Positions 50,431 to 60,773 of a stretch of DNA of 64,000 nt are shown in pieces. The stretch covers positions 124,001-188,000 of the forward strand of contig JADQCE010000003.1 in the NCBI GenBank assembly GCA_016278265.1, given 5' to 3'. The notes beneath the pieces are model-generated. The model ran no database searches and was not told the origin of the DNA. It saw only the letters and a program-made list of their open reading frames with translations. A program made the position numbers and the translations under genes. How positions within the stretch are numbered: position 1 is the stretch's first letter; every line of letters begins with the position of its first letter. The DNA is from Halothiobacillus sp. Lineage in GTDB: Bacteria; Pseudomonadota; Gammaproteobacteria; Halothiobacillales; Halothiobacillaceae.

Positions 50431-50739
50431 TCAGTCTCGCGATTGAACGGCATGGGGCCCGTGATGGGCATCGGCTCGGGAAGCGTCGGATTCGGCGTTG
50501 CAGCGGGTGCAGCTGGACTCCGACCCGGTGCCGGGCACCGGATCGACGCCACCGGCGCAAAAGGGATGGCAGCGTCCCAGTCGACGCAGGGTCAGCCAGC
50601 CACCCTTGAGTGCACCGTGTTGTGACAGGGCCTCAACCGCGTACTCGGAACAGGTCGGATAGAAACGACAGGACGGCGGCAGCATGGGGCTGATCAGCAG
50701 GCGATAGCCCTTGACCAGACCGATCAGGACGCGCCGCAT
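50431..50739 (-). CDS. yidD: Membrane insertion efficiency factor YidD
   Basis: A 102-aa protein with the family block [27 protein letters not shown] and GVDPVP. The C-terminal ~30 residues are a charged extension. It overlaps rnpA by 16 bp and precedes yidC, the standard arrangement. Confidence 0.93.
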   Translation of the reverse strand: MRRVLIGLVKGYRLLISPMLPPSCRFYPTCSEYAVEALSQHGALKGGWLTLRRLGRCHPFCAGGVDPVPGTGSESSCTRCNAESDASRADAHHGPHAVQSRD

Positions 50740-51143
50740 TTCCGACTCGCCTTGTTCAGTGCCTGGCGCATCTGGCGGTGCAGATCGGGCATGGACAGCT
50801 TGTCCACCCCCGACTTGGCCAGCACGACCACGTCCATGCCGGGCAGCTCGGCGCGGCTCAGACGAAAGTGTTCACGGGCGACGCGCTTGACCCGGTTGCG
50901 CTCATGCGCAAGTCGCACCCGCTTGCGGCTCACGGCCAATCCCAGGCGCGGCTCGCCCTCCGGATTGGCGCGCAAGGCCAACATCAGGTTGGCGGTGTGC
51001 ACCCGACCACCGTCACGCATCACGCGCTGGTAGTCCCGTCCGGAAAGCAGACGTGCCGAACGCGGAAACCGGCCGCCACGAATGACGGCCGGTTCCGTGC
51101 TGTCGGCCCCGGAGCCCAGGACCTCGGGCAGCGCAGGAGTCAT
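50724..51143 (-). CDS. rnpA: Ribonuclease P protein component
   Basis: A 139-aa basic protein. The RNR motif region is [29 protein letters not shown]; the N-terminal ~25 residues are an extra tail. It starts 5 bp after rpmH. Confidence 0.95.
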   Translation of the reverse strand: MTPALPEVLGSGADSTEPAVIRGGRFPRSARLLSGRDYQRVMRDGGRVHTANLMLALRANPEGEPRLGLAVSRKRVRLAHERNRVKRVAREHFRLSRAELPGMDVVVLAKSGVDKLSMPDLHRQMRQALNKASRKCGAS

Positions 51144-51148
51144 CCGCC

Positions 51149-51283
51149 TCAGGCAGACAGACGCTTGCGGCCCTTGGCGCGACGGGCGTTGATGATGGCG
51201 CGGCCACCACGGGTCTTCATGCGGGCACGAAAGCCGTGGGTCCGCTTGCGGCGCAGGTTGCTCGGCTGAAAGGTTCTTTTCAT
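51149..51283 (-). CDS. rpmH: 50S ribosomal protein L34
   Basis: A 44-aa highly basic protein: [19 protein letters not shown] ... GRKRLSA, a full match to the family. Too short for a 60-aa cut-off. Together with rnpA, yidD and yidC it forms the leftward origin-proximal operon. A TTGACA box (51420-51415) lies about 135 bp upstream on the minus strand. Confidence 0.97.
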   Translation of the reverse strand: MKRTFQPSNLRRKRTHGFRARMKTRGGRAIINARRAKGRKRLSA

Positions 51284-51798
51284 GACGACGTCTCAGTATT
51301 GATCAGGTCAGTGATGTGGTCGGAAGGACCGGGATTGCCGGTTCGTTCCGGTCGAATCGATCGACCGTATCCGCTTGAAAAAGGGGCCGAATACTCTGAC
51401 AGACCGGGGGCTGCTGTCAAGAGCAGCGTATCGCAAGCCCAGAAACTCGGGCGTCGGCGCCGCGAAACACGGGGCAGGTCATGCCCACCGGTAGCCGACA
51501 TTTCCACTGGTTGGCGGCCGTCTGGCATCTTGTGGATAAGATGTCGATCGATCGTGGGTGGATGTTATCATCCGCCCCTTGTCCGAGGCATCGGTACACG
51601 AATCATCCAGATCCTTCGCTTGCCGGCTTTTTGGCCATGATGGCAACGATTCGAAGGCGGATCGCTCGCCCATCGAAAAGCGGAAAGAGCAACGGCAGGC
51701 AAGCCGGAAAGCCCTTCCAGCCCGATTTCTGCGGCGGTCATGATTCTGGAGAAAGATGCCTTAGCCGACCCCCGAACCGGTGGAGAACGATCGTCGTC
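51284..51798. other. rpmH-dnaA intergenic region with DnaA box and rpmH promoter
   Basis: 515 bp with no gene. It holds a perfect -35 TTGACA (51420-51415, minus strand) with a weaker -10 (GAGTAT, 18 bp on) for rpmH. A consensus DnaA box TGTGGATAA is at 51531-51539. A 9-bp hairpin (GGGTGGATG / CATCCGCCC, 51556-51577) lies just before dnaA. This is one of the two gaps that can hold oriC or the autoregulated dnaA promoter. Confidence 0.6.
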
Positions 51799-53208
51799 AT
51801 GCAGGATTTCCCGATGTGGCAACAATGCATCGATCGTCTGGCCCAAGAGTTGCCGAACGATCAGCTGACCATGTGGATATTTCCGTTACAGGCCGAACAG
51901 GCCAGTGACGAGCAATGGCTGCTGTGGGCGCCCAACCGCTTTGCCTTCGACTGGGTCAATCAGAAGTTGCTCGAGCGCATTCGTGTGCACGCCCGCGAGA
52001 TCTCCGGTCAGCCCGAGCTCGATGTCTCGTTGCGTATCGGCGAGGCAGGGCGTAGCCATCCCAAACCATCAACGGCACCAAGCACCCCTGCGACCAGTCG
52101 CCCGGCGCCTACGCCCTCTCAACCTCCCAGGCCAAGTCCGATCGAACGCGAGCCCGTCGAGCCGGGAGACAACGACGGCGGCGGCTTCTCGCACAATCTT
52201 AATCGCGGCTTTACGTTCGAAACCTTCGTCCAGGGCAAATCCAACCAACTCGCCTGCGCGGCGTCACAGCAGGTCGCTGCCAATGCCGGGGCCAGCTACA
52301 ACCCGTTGTTGATCTACGGTGGGGTGGGCCTGGGCAAGACCCACCTGATGCACGCGGTGGGCAACCAGATCATCGAACAGCAAGGCGACCGCCGTGTGAT
52401 CTACCTGCACAGCGAACGCTACGTACAGGAAATGATCACCGCGATCCGCAACAACAACACCGAACAGTTCAAGAACTTCTACCGCGGCATCGACGCCCTG
52501 CTGATCGACGATATCCAGTTCTTCGCTACAAAACCGCGCAGCCAGGAGGAGTTCTTCCACACCTTCAATGCGCTGATCGAACAGGGCAAGCAGATCGTGA
52601 TGACCTGCGATCGCTATCCCAAGGAGATCGAGGGGCTCGAGGAACGACTCAAGTCACGCTTCGGCTGGGGACTGACGGTCGCGGTCGAGCCGCCGGACAT
52701 GGAGACCCGAGTCGCCATCCTGCACAGCAAGGCCGAGCAGTCAGGCATCGATCTCGATTCGGATGTCGCCTTCTTCATCGCCCGGCGCATCCAGGCGAAT
52801 ATTCGTGAGCTCGAGGGCGCGCTGCGACGCGTGATCGTAACCACGCAGTTTTCCAAGCGGCCGATCACCATCGAGTCGACCAAGGACGCGCTCAAGGACA
52901 TGATTTCGGCGCATGCCAAGATGATCACGCTGGACAACATTCAGCGCACGGTGGCCAAGTACTACAACATCAAGATCCAGGAACTCACCGGCGCCCGCCG
53001 GACGCGATCGATCGCACGACCACGCCAACTTGCAATGGCGTTGGCCAAGGAGCTGACCAATCACTCGCTGCCAGAGATCGGCGAATCATTCGGCGGCCGC
53101 GATCACACCACCGTGCTGCACGCGGTGCGCAAGATCGAGGAGCTTCGCGAAATCGACAGCAAGATCAATGACGACTACAACCTGCTGCGACACACGCTGA
53201 ATGTGTGA
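51799..53208 (+). CDS. dnaA: Chromosomal replication initiator DnaA
   Basis: A 469-aa initiator. Domain I (1-85) binds helicase partners; a long Pro/Ser/Thr linker (about 88-125) is domain II; the AAA+ domain has GGVGLGKTHLMHAVGN and LLIDDIQFF; the DNA-binding domain IV ends with the GGRDHTTVLHAVRKIEEL signature for DnaA boxes. The ATG at 51799 is the family start. Followed by dnaN in the same direction. Confidence 0.97.
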   Translation: MQDFPMWQQCIDRLAQELPNDQLTMWIFPLQAEQASDEQWLLWAPNRFAFDWVNQKLLERIRVHAREISGQPELDVSLRIGEAGRSHPKPSTAPSTPATSRPAPTPSQPPRPSPIEREPVEPGDNDGGGFSHNLNRGFTFETFVQGKSNQLACAASQQVAANAGASYNPLLIYGGVGLGKTHLMHAVGNQIIEQQGDRRVIYLHSERYVQEMITAIRNNNTEQFKNFYRGIDALLIDDIQFFATKPRSQEEFFHTFNALIEQGKQIVMTCDRYPKEIEGLEERLKSRFGWGLTVAVEPPDMETRVAILHSKAEQSGIDLDSDVAFFIARRIQANIRELEGALRRVIVTTQFSKRPITIESTKDALKDMISAHAKMITLDNIQRTVAKYYNIKIQELTGARRTRSIARPRQLAMALAKELTNHSLPEIGESFGGRDHTTVLHAVRKIEELREIDSKINDDYNLLRHTLNV

Positions 53209-53474
53209 TCGCCGCCGCTCCTGGGGACAAGCTACGCACATCACGGGGACAGGCACTGGGGAACGTGTGGATGAATCGGCGAAAATGGACTTGTCCACAA
53301 ACCGTCCCAATTCATACACAGGCCGTCCCACGGCATTGAGCCAACCTGTTAAGTACGAGAACCTACTGATAAAAAGCAGCTTTTAGGACTTATCCCAAGG
53401 AAAGCGGCTACATCACATTCATCATCATCAACAGAATAAAAACATCTGTTATTGATTCAGAGGAACCGCCAACC
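53209..53474. other. oriC: Probable oriC in the dnaA-dnaN gap
   Basis: 266 bp with a group of DnaA-box-like 9-mers: TGGGGACAA (53222-53230), TGTGGATGA (53266-53274), TTGTCCACA (53291-53299), TCATACACA (53312-53320) and TTATCCCAA (53390-53398), each with one or two mismatches. An AT-richer segment with A and T runs (about 53340-53460) follows and could be the unwinding element. Confidence 0.6.
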
Positions 53475-54584
53475 ATGCAATTGACCGTCAGTCGACCGGA
53501 CCTGCTCGATGCCATCAACCGAGTAATCGGGGGTGTTGAAAAGCGCCAAACAATGCCTATCCTGGGCAACCTGTTGCTCGAGGCCGATGACCATCGGCTC
53601 CAGCTCACCGGCACCGATCTCGAGATCCAACTGGAAAGCGAGTGTCCCGCAGACACCACGCAGCCGGGTCGGACCACGGTCAATGCACGCAAGCTCCACG
53701 ACATCATTCGAGCCATCCCGGCCGAATCACAGATCGTCCTTCGCCAGGAAGAAGGCTTTGTCATCGTTCAAGCCGGCCACAGCGTGTTTCGACTCGCCTG
53801 TTTGCCCGCCGATGAATACCCGCGCATGGAGGCGACCACCGAGGAGCATCGCCTGGTCCTGGGACAAAATCGGCTTCGCGCCATGCTCGACAAGACCCAG
53901 TTCTCGATGGCCCAGCAGGATGTCCGTTACTTCCTCAACGGGCTGCTGTTCGAAGTCAGTCCGGAGCGCATTCGTTGCGTAGCTACCGACGGACACCGCC
54001 TGGCACTTGCCGAAACCGACAGCCAACAATCAATCCAGGACACCCTGCGCATCATCGTGCCGCGCAAGATGGTGATGGAACTGATGCGAGCGCTGGACCG
54101 CGATGACGATTCCCCGGTCGAGTTGTTGGTCAGCACCCAGCAGATCGAGCTCAAGCTCGCCCACCAACGCATGGTCAGCAAGTTGATCGACGGCCGGTTC
54201 CCGGACTACGAGCGGGTCATCCCGAAGAACAACAGCAAGCAGGTTCATGTCGATCGCGAGACGCTCAAGCAGGTGCTGCAACGCGCTTCGGTACTCAACA
54301 CCGATCGATTTGCCGGCGCGCATTACCACCTGCAATCCGATCGGCTGGCGATCGAGGCGATCAACAGCGACCAGGAATCCTCTCGTGAGGAAATCCCGGT
54401 GCATTACCAGGGCGATGATCTAAAAATCGCCTTCAATATCAGTTATATGCTGGCCATTCTCTCGCATGTGGACGACATGCAGGTGCGCATGGATTTCGAG
54501 ACACCTGAATCCAGTGCCTTGATTCTGCCGACCGACGAAGACGCCATTCGGACCCGCTACGTCCTGATGCCGATGAAGATCTAA
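53475..54584 (+). CDS. dnaN: DNA polymerase III beta sliding clamp
   Basis: A 369-aa clamp, three repeated domains. Opens MQLTVSRPDLLDAINRVIGGVEKRQTMPILGNLLLEA; the C-terminal YVLMPMKI is the family end. AGAGGAACC lies just before the start. Between dnaA and recF in the standard order. Confidence 0.97.
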   Translation: MQLTVSRPDLLDAINRVIGGVEKRQTMPILGNLLLEADDHRLQLTGTDLEIQLESECPADTTQPGRTTVNARKLHDIIRAIPAESQIVLRQEEGFVIVQAGHSVFRLACLPADEYPRMEATTEEHRLVLGQNRLRAMLDKTQFSMAQQDVRYFLNGLLFEVSPERIRCVATDGHRLALAETDSQQSIQDTLRIIVPRKMVMELMRALDRDDDSPVELLVSTQQIELKLAHQRMVSKLIDGRFPDYERVIPKNNSKQVHVDRETLKQVLQRASVLNTDRFAGAHYHLQSDRLAIEAINSDQESSREEIPVHYQGDDLKIAFNISYMLAILSHVDDMQVRMDFETPESSALILPTDEDAIRTRYVLMPMKI

Positions 54585-54594
54585 GCGGCTTGAC

Positions 54595-55665
54595 GTGACC
54601 CGACTGGCGACACTGCATGTCGAGCGGTTCCGCAACCTCGAACCGCTCGATCTCGAGCCGGCGGCCGGCATCAACCTGATCAGCGGGGCCAACGGGGCCG
54701 GCAAGACCAGCCTGCTTGAGGCGATTCACACCTTGAGCCTCGGTCGTTCCTTTCGCGGCAACAACGCCAGCGAGCTGATCCGACACGGTGCCGACGACCT
54801 GTTGCTGCGTGCCGAGGTGAAAACCCAGGCCCGGCACACCACGCATCGGCTTGCGTTGCAGCGCGACCGGCGCAGCATGACCCTGCGGGTCGACCAGGAA
54901 AACGTCTCCCGGCTGAGCGAACTGGCGCGGCTGTTACCGGTGCTCGCCCTCCACCCGCAATCCGACGACCTGATCCTCGGCTCGCCGGATTACCGGCGTC
55001 GCTTTATCGACCGTGTCGGCTTCTATGCCCGGCCCGACTTCCACGGCATCCACCGCGATTTCCAGCGCGCGCTCAAGCAACGGAATGCCCTGCTGCGCCG
55101 GGGTCAACGCGAGCCGGCCTGGAATCAGCTCTACCTCGAGACCGCTCGCCGACTCGAGACGGCACGACGAGACGTGCTAGCAGAACTCAACCAACGGATC
55201 ACCGGACTCCTGGAGCGGATGCTCCCAGGCAGTGCGTTGGCGTTGCGCTACCTGCCCGGTTACCGCCAGGATATGGATCTCGAGGAAGCCCTTCGCCAGG
55301 GTGCCGACCGCGAACGCGACCAGCAGTCGAGCCTGTTCGGTCCCCATCGGGCGGATCTGAAGATCGCACTTGACGATCACGAAGCCCGGCAGGTCGCCTC
55401 CCGCGGACAGATCAAGATGCTGGTGGTGCTCCTGCATCTGGCGGTGCTCGATCTCTGGGCCGAGGTGCGGGGTGAACCCGCGGTGGTCCTGTTCGACGAT
55501 TTGGCATCGGAACTCGATGCCGACAATCGCCGCCGTGTGCTGGATTACCTAGGCGCGAGTGGCCACCAGGCGTTCGTCAGCGTAATCGCCGCCGATGCCA
55601 TCGACGGGGAAGGCGATATCGAGGCGCGCTTTGCCGTTTCGGCGGGCCAGGTCACCCCGATGTGA
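54595..55665 (+). CDS. recF: DNA repair and replication protein RecF
   Basis: A 356-aa ABC-type ATPase. The P-loop is SGANGAGKTSLLEAI, the signature region is ASRGQIKMLVVLL and the Walker B is VVLFDDLASELD. GTG start at 54595, 10 bp after dnaN. Loads RecA at gaps. Confidence 0.94.
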   Translation: MTRLATLHVERFRNLEPLDLEPAAGINLISGANGAGKTSLLEAIHTLSLGRSFRGNNASELIRHGADDLLLRAEVKTQARHTTHRLALQRDRRSMTLRVDQENVSRLSELARLLPVLALHPQSDDLILGSPDYRRRFIDRVGFYARPDFHGIHRDFQRALKQRNALLRRGQREPAWNQLYLETARRLETARRDVLAELNQRITGLLERMLPGSALALRYLPGYRQDMDLEEALRQGADRERDQQSSLFGPHRADLKIALDDHEARQVASRGQIKMLVVLLHLAVLDLWAEVRGEPAVVLFDDLASELDADNRRRVLDYLGASGHQAFVSVIAADAIDGEGDIEARFAVSAGQVTPM

Positions 55666-55726
55666 GTGATGCCAGCCTCGGATAGGCAGGTTGATGACCA
55701 GGCCGGTCCGAGGTTGGGCGGGAAAA

Positions 55727-58275
<2,549 letters not shown>

Positions 58276-58337
58276 CTCGCCGTTATCGAAGCAACTGAAC
58301 CCCGTCACCGCGGGGTAGCCACGGAGGCGACCAAACC

Positions 58338-58910
58338 ATGGGCATCGCACTGTCGATTATCGTTTTCCTGCTGGTGCTGGTCCTTATCTGGGGGATCATC
58401 ATCTTCAACGGCCTGGTGCGGCTGAAGCACAACGTCTCGCAGTCCTGGTCGAACATCGACGTGCTGCTTCGGCAGCGTCACGACGAGTTGCCCAAGCTCG
58501 TGGAGACCGCCCGCCAGTACATGCACTACGAGCGCGACACGCTCGAACGGGTCATGGAAGCGCGCGCGGCGGTCAATGACGCCCAGCAGCGCGGCGACGT
58601 CGCCGCGCTGGGCGGTGCCGAGCAGGGCTTGCGCCTTGGTCTGGGCAACCTGTTCGCGGTGGCCGAGGCCTACCCCGAGCTCAAGGCCAACGAGACCTTC
58701 CGGCACCTGCAGCAGCGCATCACCGGATTGGAGAACGAGATTGCCGACCGGCGCGAGTTCTACAATGCCGCGGTGAACACGAACAATATCCGCATCGAAC
58801 AGTTCCCGGATGTCGTGATTGCGCAGCTGTTCCGATTCCGGGCCTTCCGGCTGCTGGAATTCGACCGCAAGACGACCGAAGACGTCGATGTGAAGGCCCT
58901 GTTCAGCTGA
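58338..58910 (+). CDS. lemA: LemA-family membrane protein
   Basis: A 190-aa protein: one N-terminal membrane helix (about 3-25) and a cytoplasmic or periplasmic helical bundle with NGLVRLKHNVSQSWSNIDVLLRQRHDELPKLVETARQYM and ETFRHLQQRITGLENEIADRREFYN, the family signatures. Function of LemA is unsettled; in several bacteria it accompanies a GIDE-type protein, as here (34 bp downstream). Confidence 0.93.
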   Translation: MGIALSIIVFLLVLVLIWGIIIFNGLVRLKHNVSQSWSNIDVLLRQRHDELPKLVETARQYMHYERDTLERVMEARAAVNDAQQRGDVAALGGAEQGLRLGLGNLFAVAEAYPELKANETFRHLQQRITGLENEIADRREFYNAAVNTNNIRIEQFPDVVIAQLFRFRAFRLLEFDRKTTEDVDVKALFS

Positions 58911-58944
58911 CCCTGGCTGTCTCGCGCCGTCTGGTTGCCGCTCG

Positions 58945-59892
58945 ATGCAGGATGCAATAGCCGATTGGTTGACCGGGCTAGACCCGGGGTTCTACCTCGT
59001 GCTCTGGCTCGGGTTGCTGATCCTGCTGTTGATTAGCCTATTCGTCGGTTTTCGCACCCTCGCCCGTGCGCGGATCATCGCGCACACCCCCACCGCCAAA
59101 CTTCGCTCGGCCGCCCAGGGATTCAACGAGATCGAGGGAACCGGACGGGTAATCGATGAGCAACCCCTCTACTCGCCGCTGACCTTTACCCGGTGTCTGT
59201 GGTTCGAAATGAAGATCGAACGGCTCGAGTCCAGCGGCAAGAACCGCAACTGGGTGACCGTTCAGCGGCGGACGAGCGATTCCTTGTTGCGGGTCGATGA
59301 CGGGACCGGCGAGGCGTTTGTCGACCCGGATCACGCCCGGGTAATCCCTCATTCCAGTCGACGCTGGCGCGAGCGCTCCCCGGGCTCCGACTGGTCATCG
59401 ACTTCCTCGCTCGGTTTCGGCGGCAAACCGTATAGGTATACCGAACGGTTGTTACTGCCCGAACAGCCTATTTACGTACTCGGCTGGCTTGAAACCCGCG
59501 GGCATCGGAACGGCGGCGTCACCGAACGCGAAACGATTGATCAGCGCCGCCGCGAACTGTTGCAGGAATGGAAACACGACGAGGCCGCTCGCAATCGTTT
59601 CGATCTGGATGGCGATGGAGAGATCTCGCCGCGTGAATGGAATTGGGCGATGCGCCTGGCCCAGGCGCAGGCACGCAAGGAATTCAGCGAGGCCGATCAA
59701 CCCCGATTGAGCGCCAGTAACACCGTGCATCTTCTACACCGGCCACCCGGTGGCGAGCCGTTCATCATTTCCGGGTTGCCGCAGGAAACACTGATACGCC
59801 GAAAGACCCACAAGGCTGGCGCGTTCATCGTCGCTTCGCTGGTTTTGTTCGTGATCTGGCTGATCGCTCAGGGGGTTCGTACGCCGTTTTGA
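58945..59892 (+). CDS. GIDE-domain membrane protein with an EF-hand
   Basis: A 315-aa protein with an N-terminal membrane helix (about 17-37), a GIDE-type domain (about 60-180; GTGRVIDEQPLYSPLTFTRCLWFEMKIER and LLRVDDGTGEAFVDP), and a C-terminal membrane helix (about 290-310). Between them a canonical EF-hand loop lies at residues 220-231: D220, D222, D224, E226, S228 and E231 as calcium ligands. It is probably translated with lemA. GIDE is named from the mitochondrial E3 ligase MUL1, but no RING finger is present here. Confidence 0.82.
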   Translation: MQDAIADWLTGLDPGFYLVLWLGLLILLLISLFVGFRTLARARIIAHTPTAKLRSAAQGFNEIEGTGRVIDEQPLYSPLTFTRCLWFEMKIERLESSGKNRNWVTVQRRTSDSLLRVDDGTGEAFVDPDHARVIPHSSRRWRERSPGSDWSSTSSLGFGGKPYRYTERLLLPEQPIYVLGWLETRGHRNGGVTERETIDQRRRELLQEWKHDEAARNRFDLDGDGEISPREWNWAMRLAQAQARKEFSEADQPRLSASNTVHLLHRPPGGEPFIISGLPQETLIRRKTHKAGAFIVASLVLFVIWLIAQGVRTPF

Positions 59893-59966
59893 CGAGCCGC
59901 AGATCGCCCGGTTTCTGCGAGAATGGCCTTAGAATTTCGATCAAGGATTCCCCGAGGCAGACGTGC

Positions 59967-60758
59967 ATGAACATCGCCAGTTGGAACGTCAATTCCCTGA
60001 AGGTTCGCCAGCCGCAGGTACTGGACTGGTTGGCCGACCAGCCCGCCACCCTGCTCGGCTTGCAGGAGCTAAAGCAACTTGACGAGGCCATCGATCGCGA
60101 GGCGATCGAGGCGGGCGGCTACCGTGTGATTGCCAACGGTCAGAAGACCTACAACGGGGTGGCCTGGGTGTATCCATCCCACTGGCCGGAACCGACCGAT
60201 GTCGTCACCGATATTCCCGGCTTCGAAGACCCCCAACGGCGGGTGATTGCCGCGACATTTGGTGACCTGCGGGTAATCAACCTCTACGTGGTCAATGGCG
60301 AGGCGGTCGGTTCGGAGAAATACGCCTACAAGCTGTCCTGGTTGGAGGCCCTGACTCGGTGGCTGGCCGAGGAGGCCGGCCGTTACGCCAAACGCGTGGT
60401 GGTGGGGGATTTCAACATCGCCCCCACGGACGCCGACGTCCACGACCCCGAAGCCTGGCGGGACCGTATCCTCTGCAGCACCCCCGAGCGCGAAGCGCTC
60501 GACCGCATTCTCGAGACCGGATTGATCGACGCCTTCCGCCTGTTCGATCAGCCGAAGGAAGCGTTCTCATGGTGGGATTATCGGCAGGCCAATTTCCGTC
60601 GGAATCGCGGCTTGCGGATCGATCTGATCCTCATCAGTGATGCCCTGCGCGATCAGGCCCGGGCCTGCCGGATCGACGTGGATCCCCGTCGCTGGGAGCG
60701 CCCGTCAGACCATGCGCCGGTGGTACTGGAACTCGACCACGGCGCGCCCGGAAGCTGA
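59967..60758 (+). CDS. xthA: Exodeoxyribonuclease III
   Basis: A 263-aa AP endonuclease. Motifs: MNIASWNVNSLKVRQPQVL, LGLQELKQ, VVVGDFNIAPTDADVHD and the terminal PSDHAPVVLEL with catalytic Asp/His. The ATG at 59967 is the family start; the in-frame upstream codons are not coding. Convergent with glnE, 15 bp apart. Confidence 0.96.
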   Translation: MNIASWNVNSLKVRQPQVLDWLADQPATLLGLQELKQLDEAIDREAIEAGGYRVIANGQKTYNGVAWVYPSHWPEPTDVVTDIPGFEDPQRRVIAATFGDLRVINLYVVNGEAVGSEKYAYKLSWLEALTRWLAEEAGRYAKRVVVGDFNIAPTDADVHDPEAWRDRILCSTPEREALDRILETGLIDAFRLFDQPKEAFSWWDYRQANFRRNRGLRIDLILISDALRDQARACRIDVDPRRWERPSDHAPVVLELDHGAPGS

Positions 60759-60773
60759 CTTTTCCCGGCCCGC

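Noticed and set aside
58945-59892. Bacterial E3 ubiquitin ligase
   Set aside because: Only the GIDE-type domain is present; there is no RING finger or its cysteine pattern.
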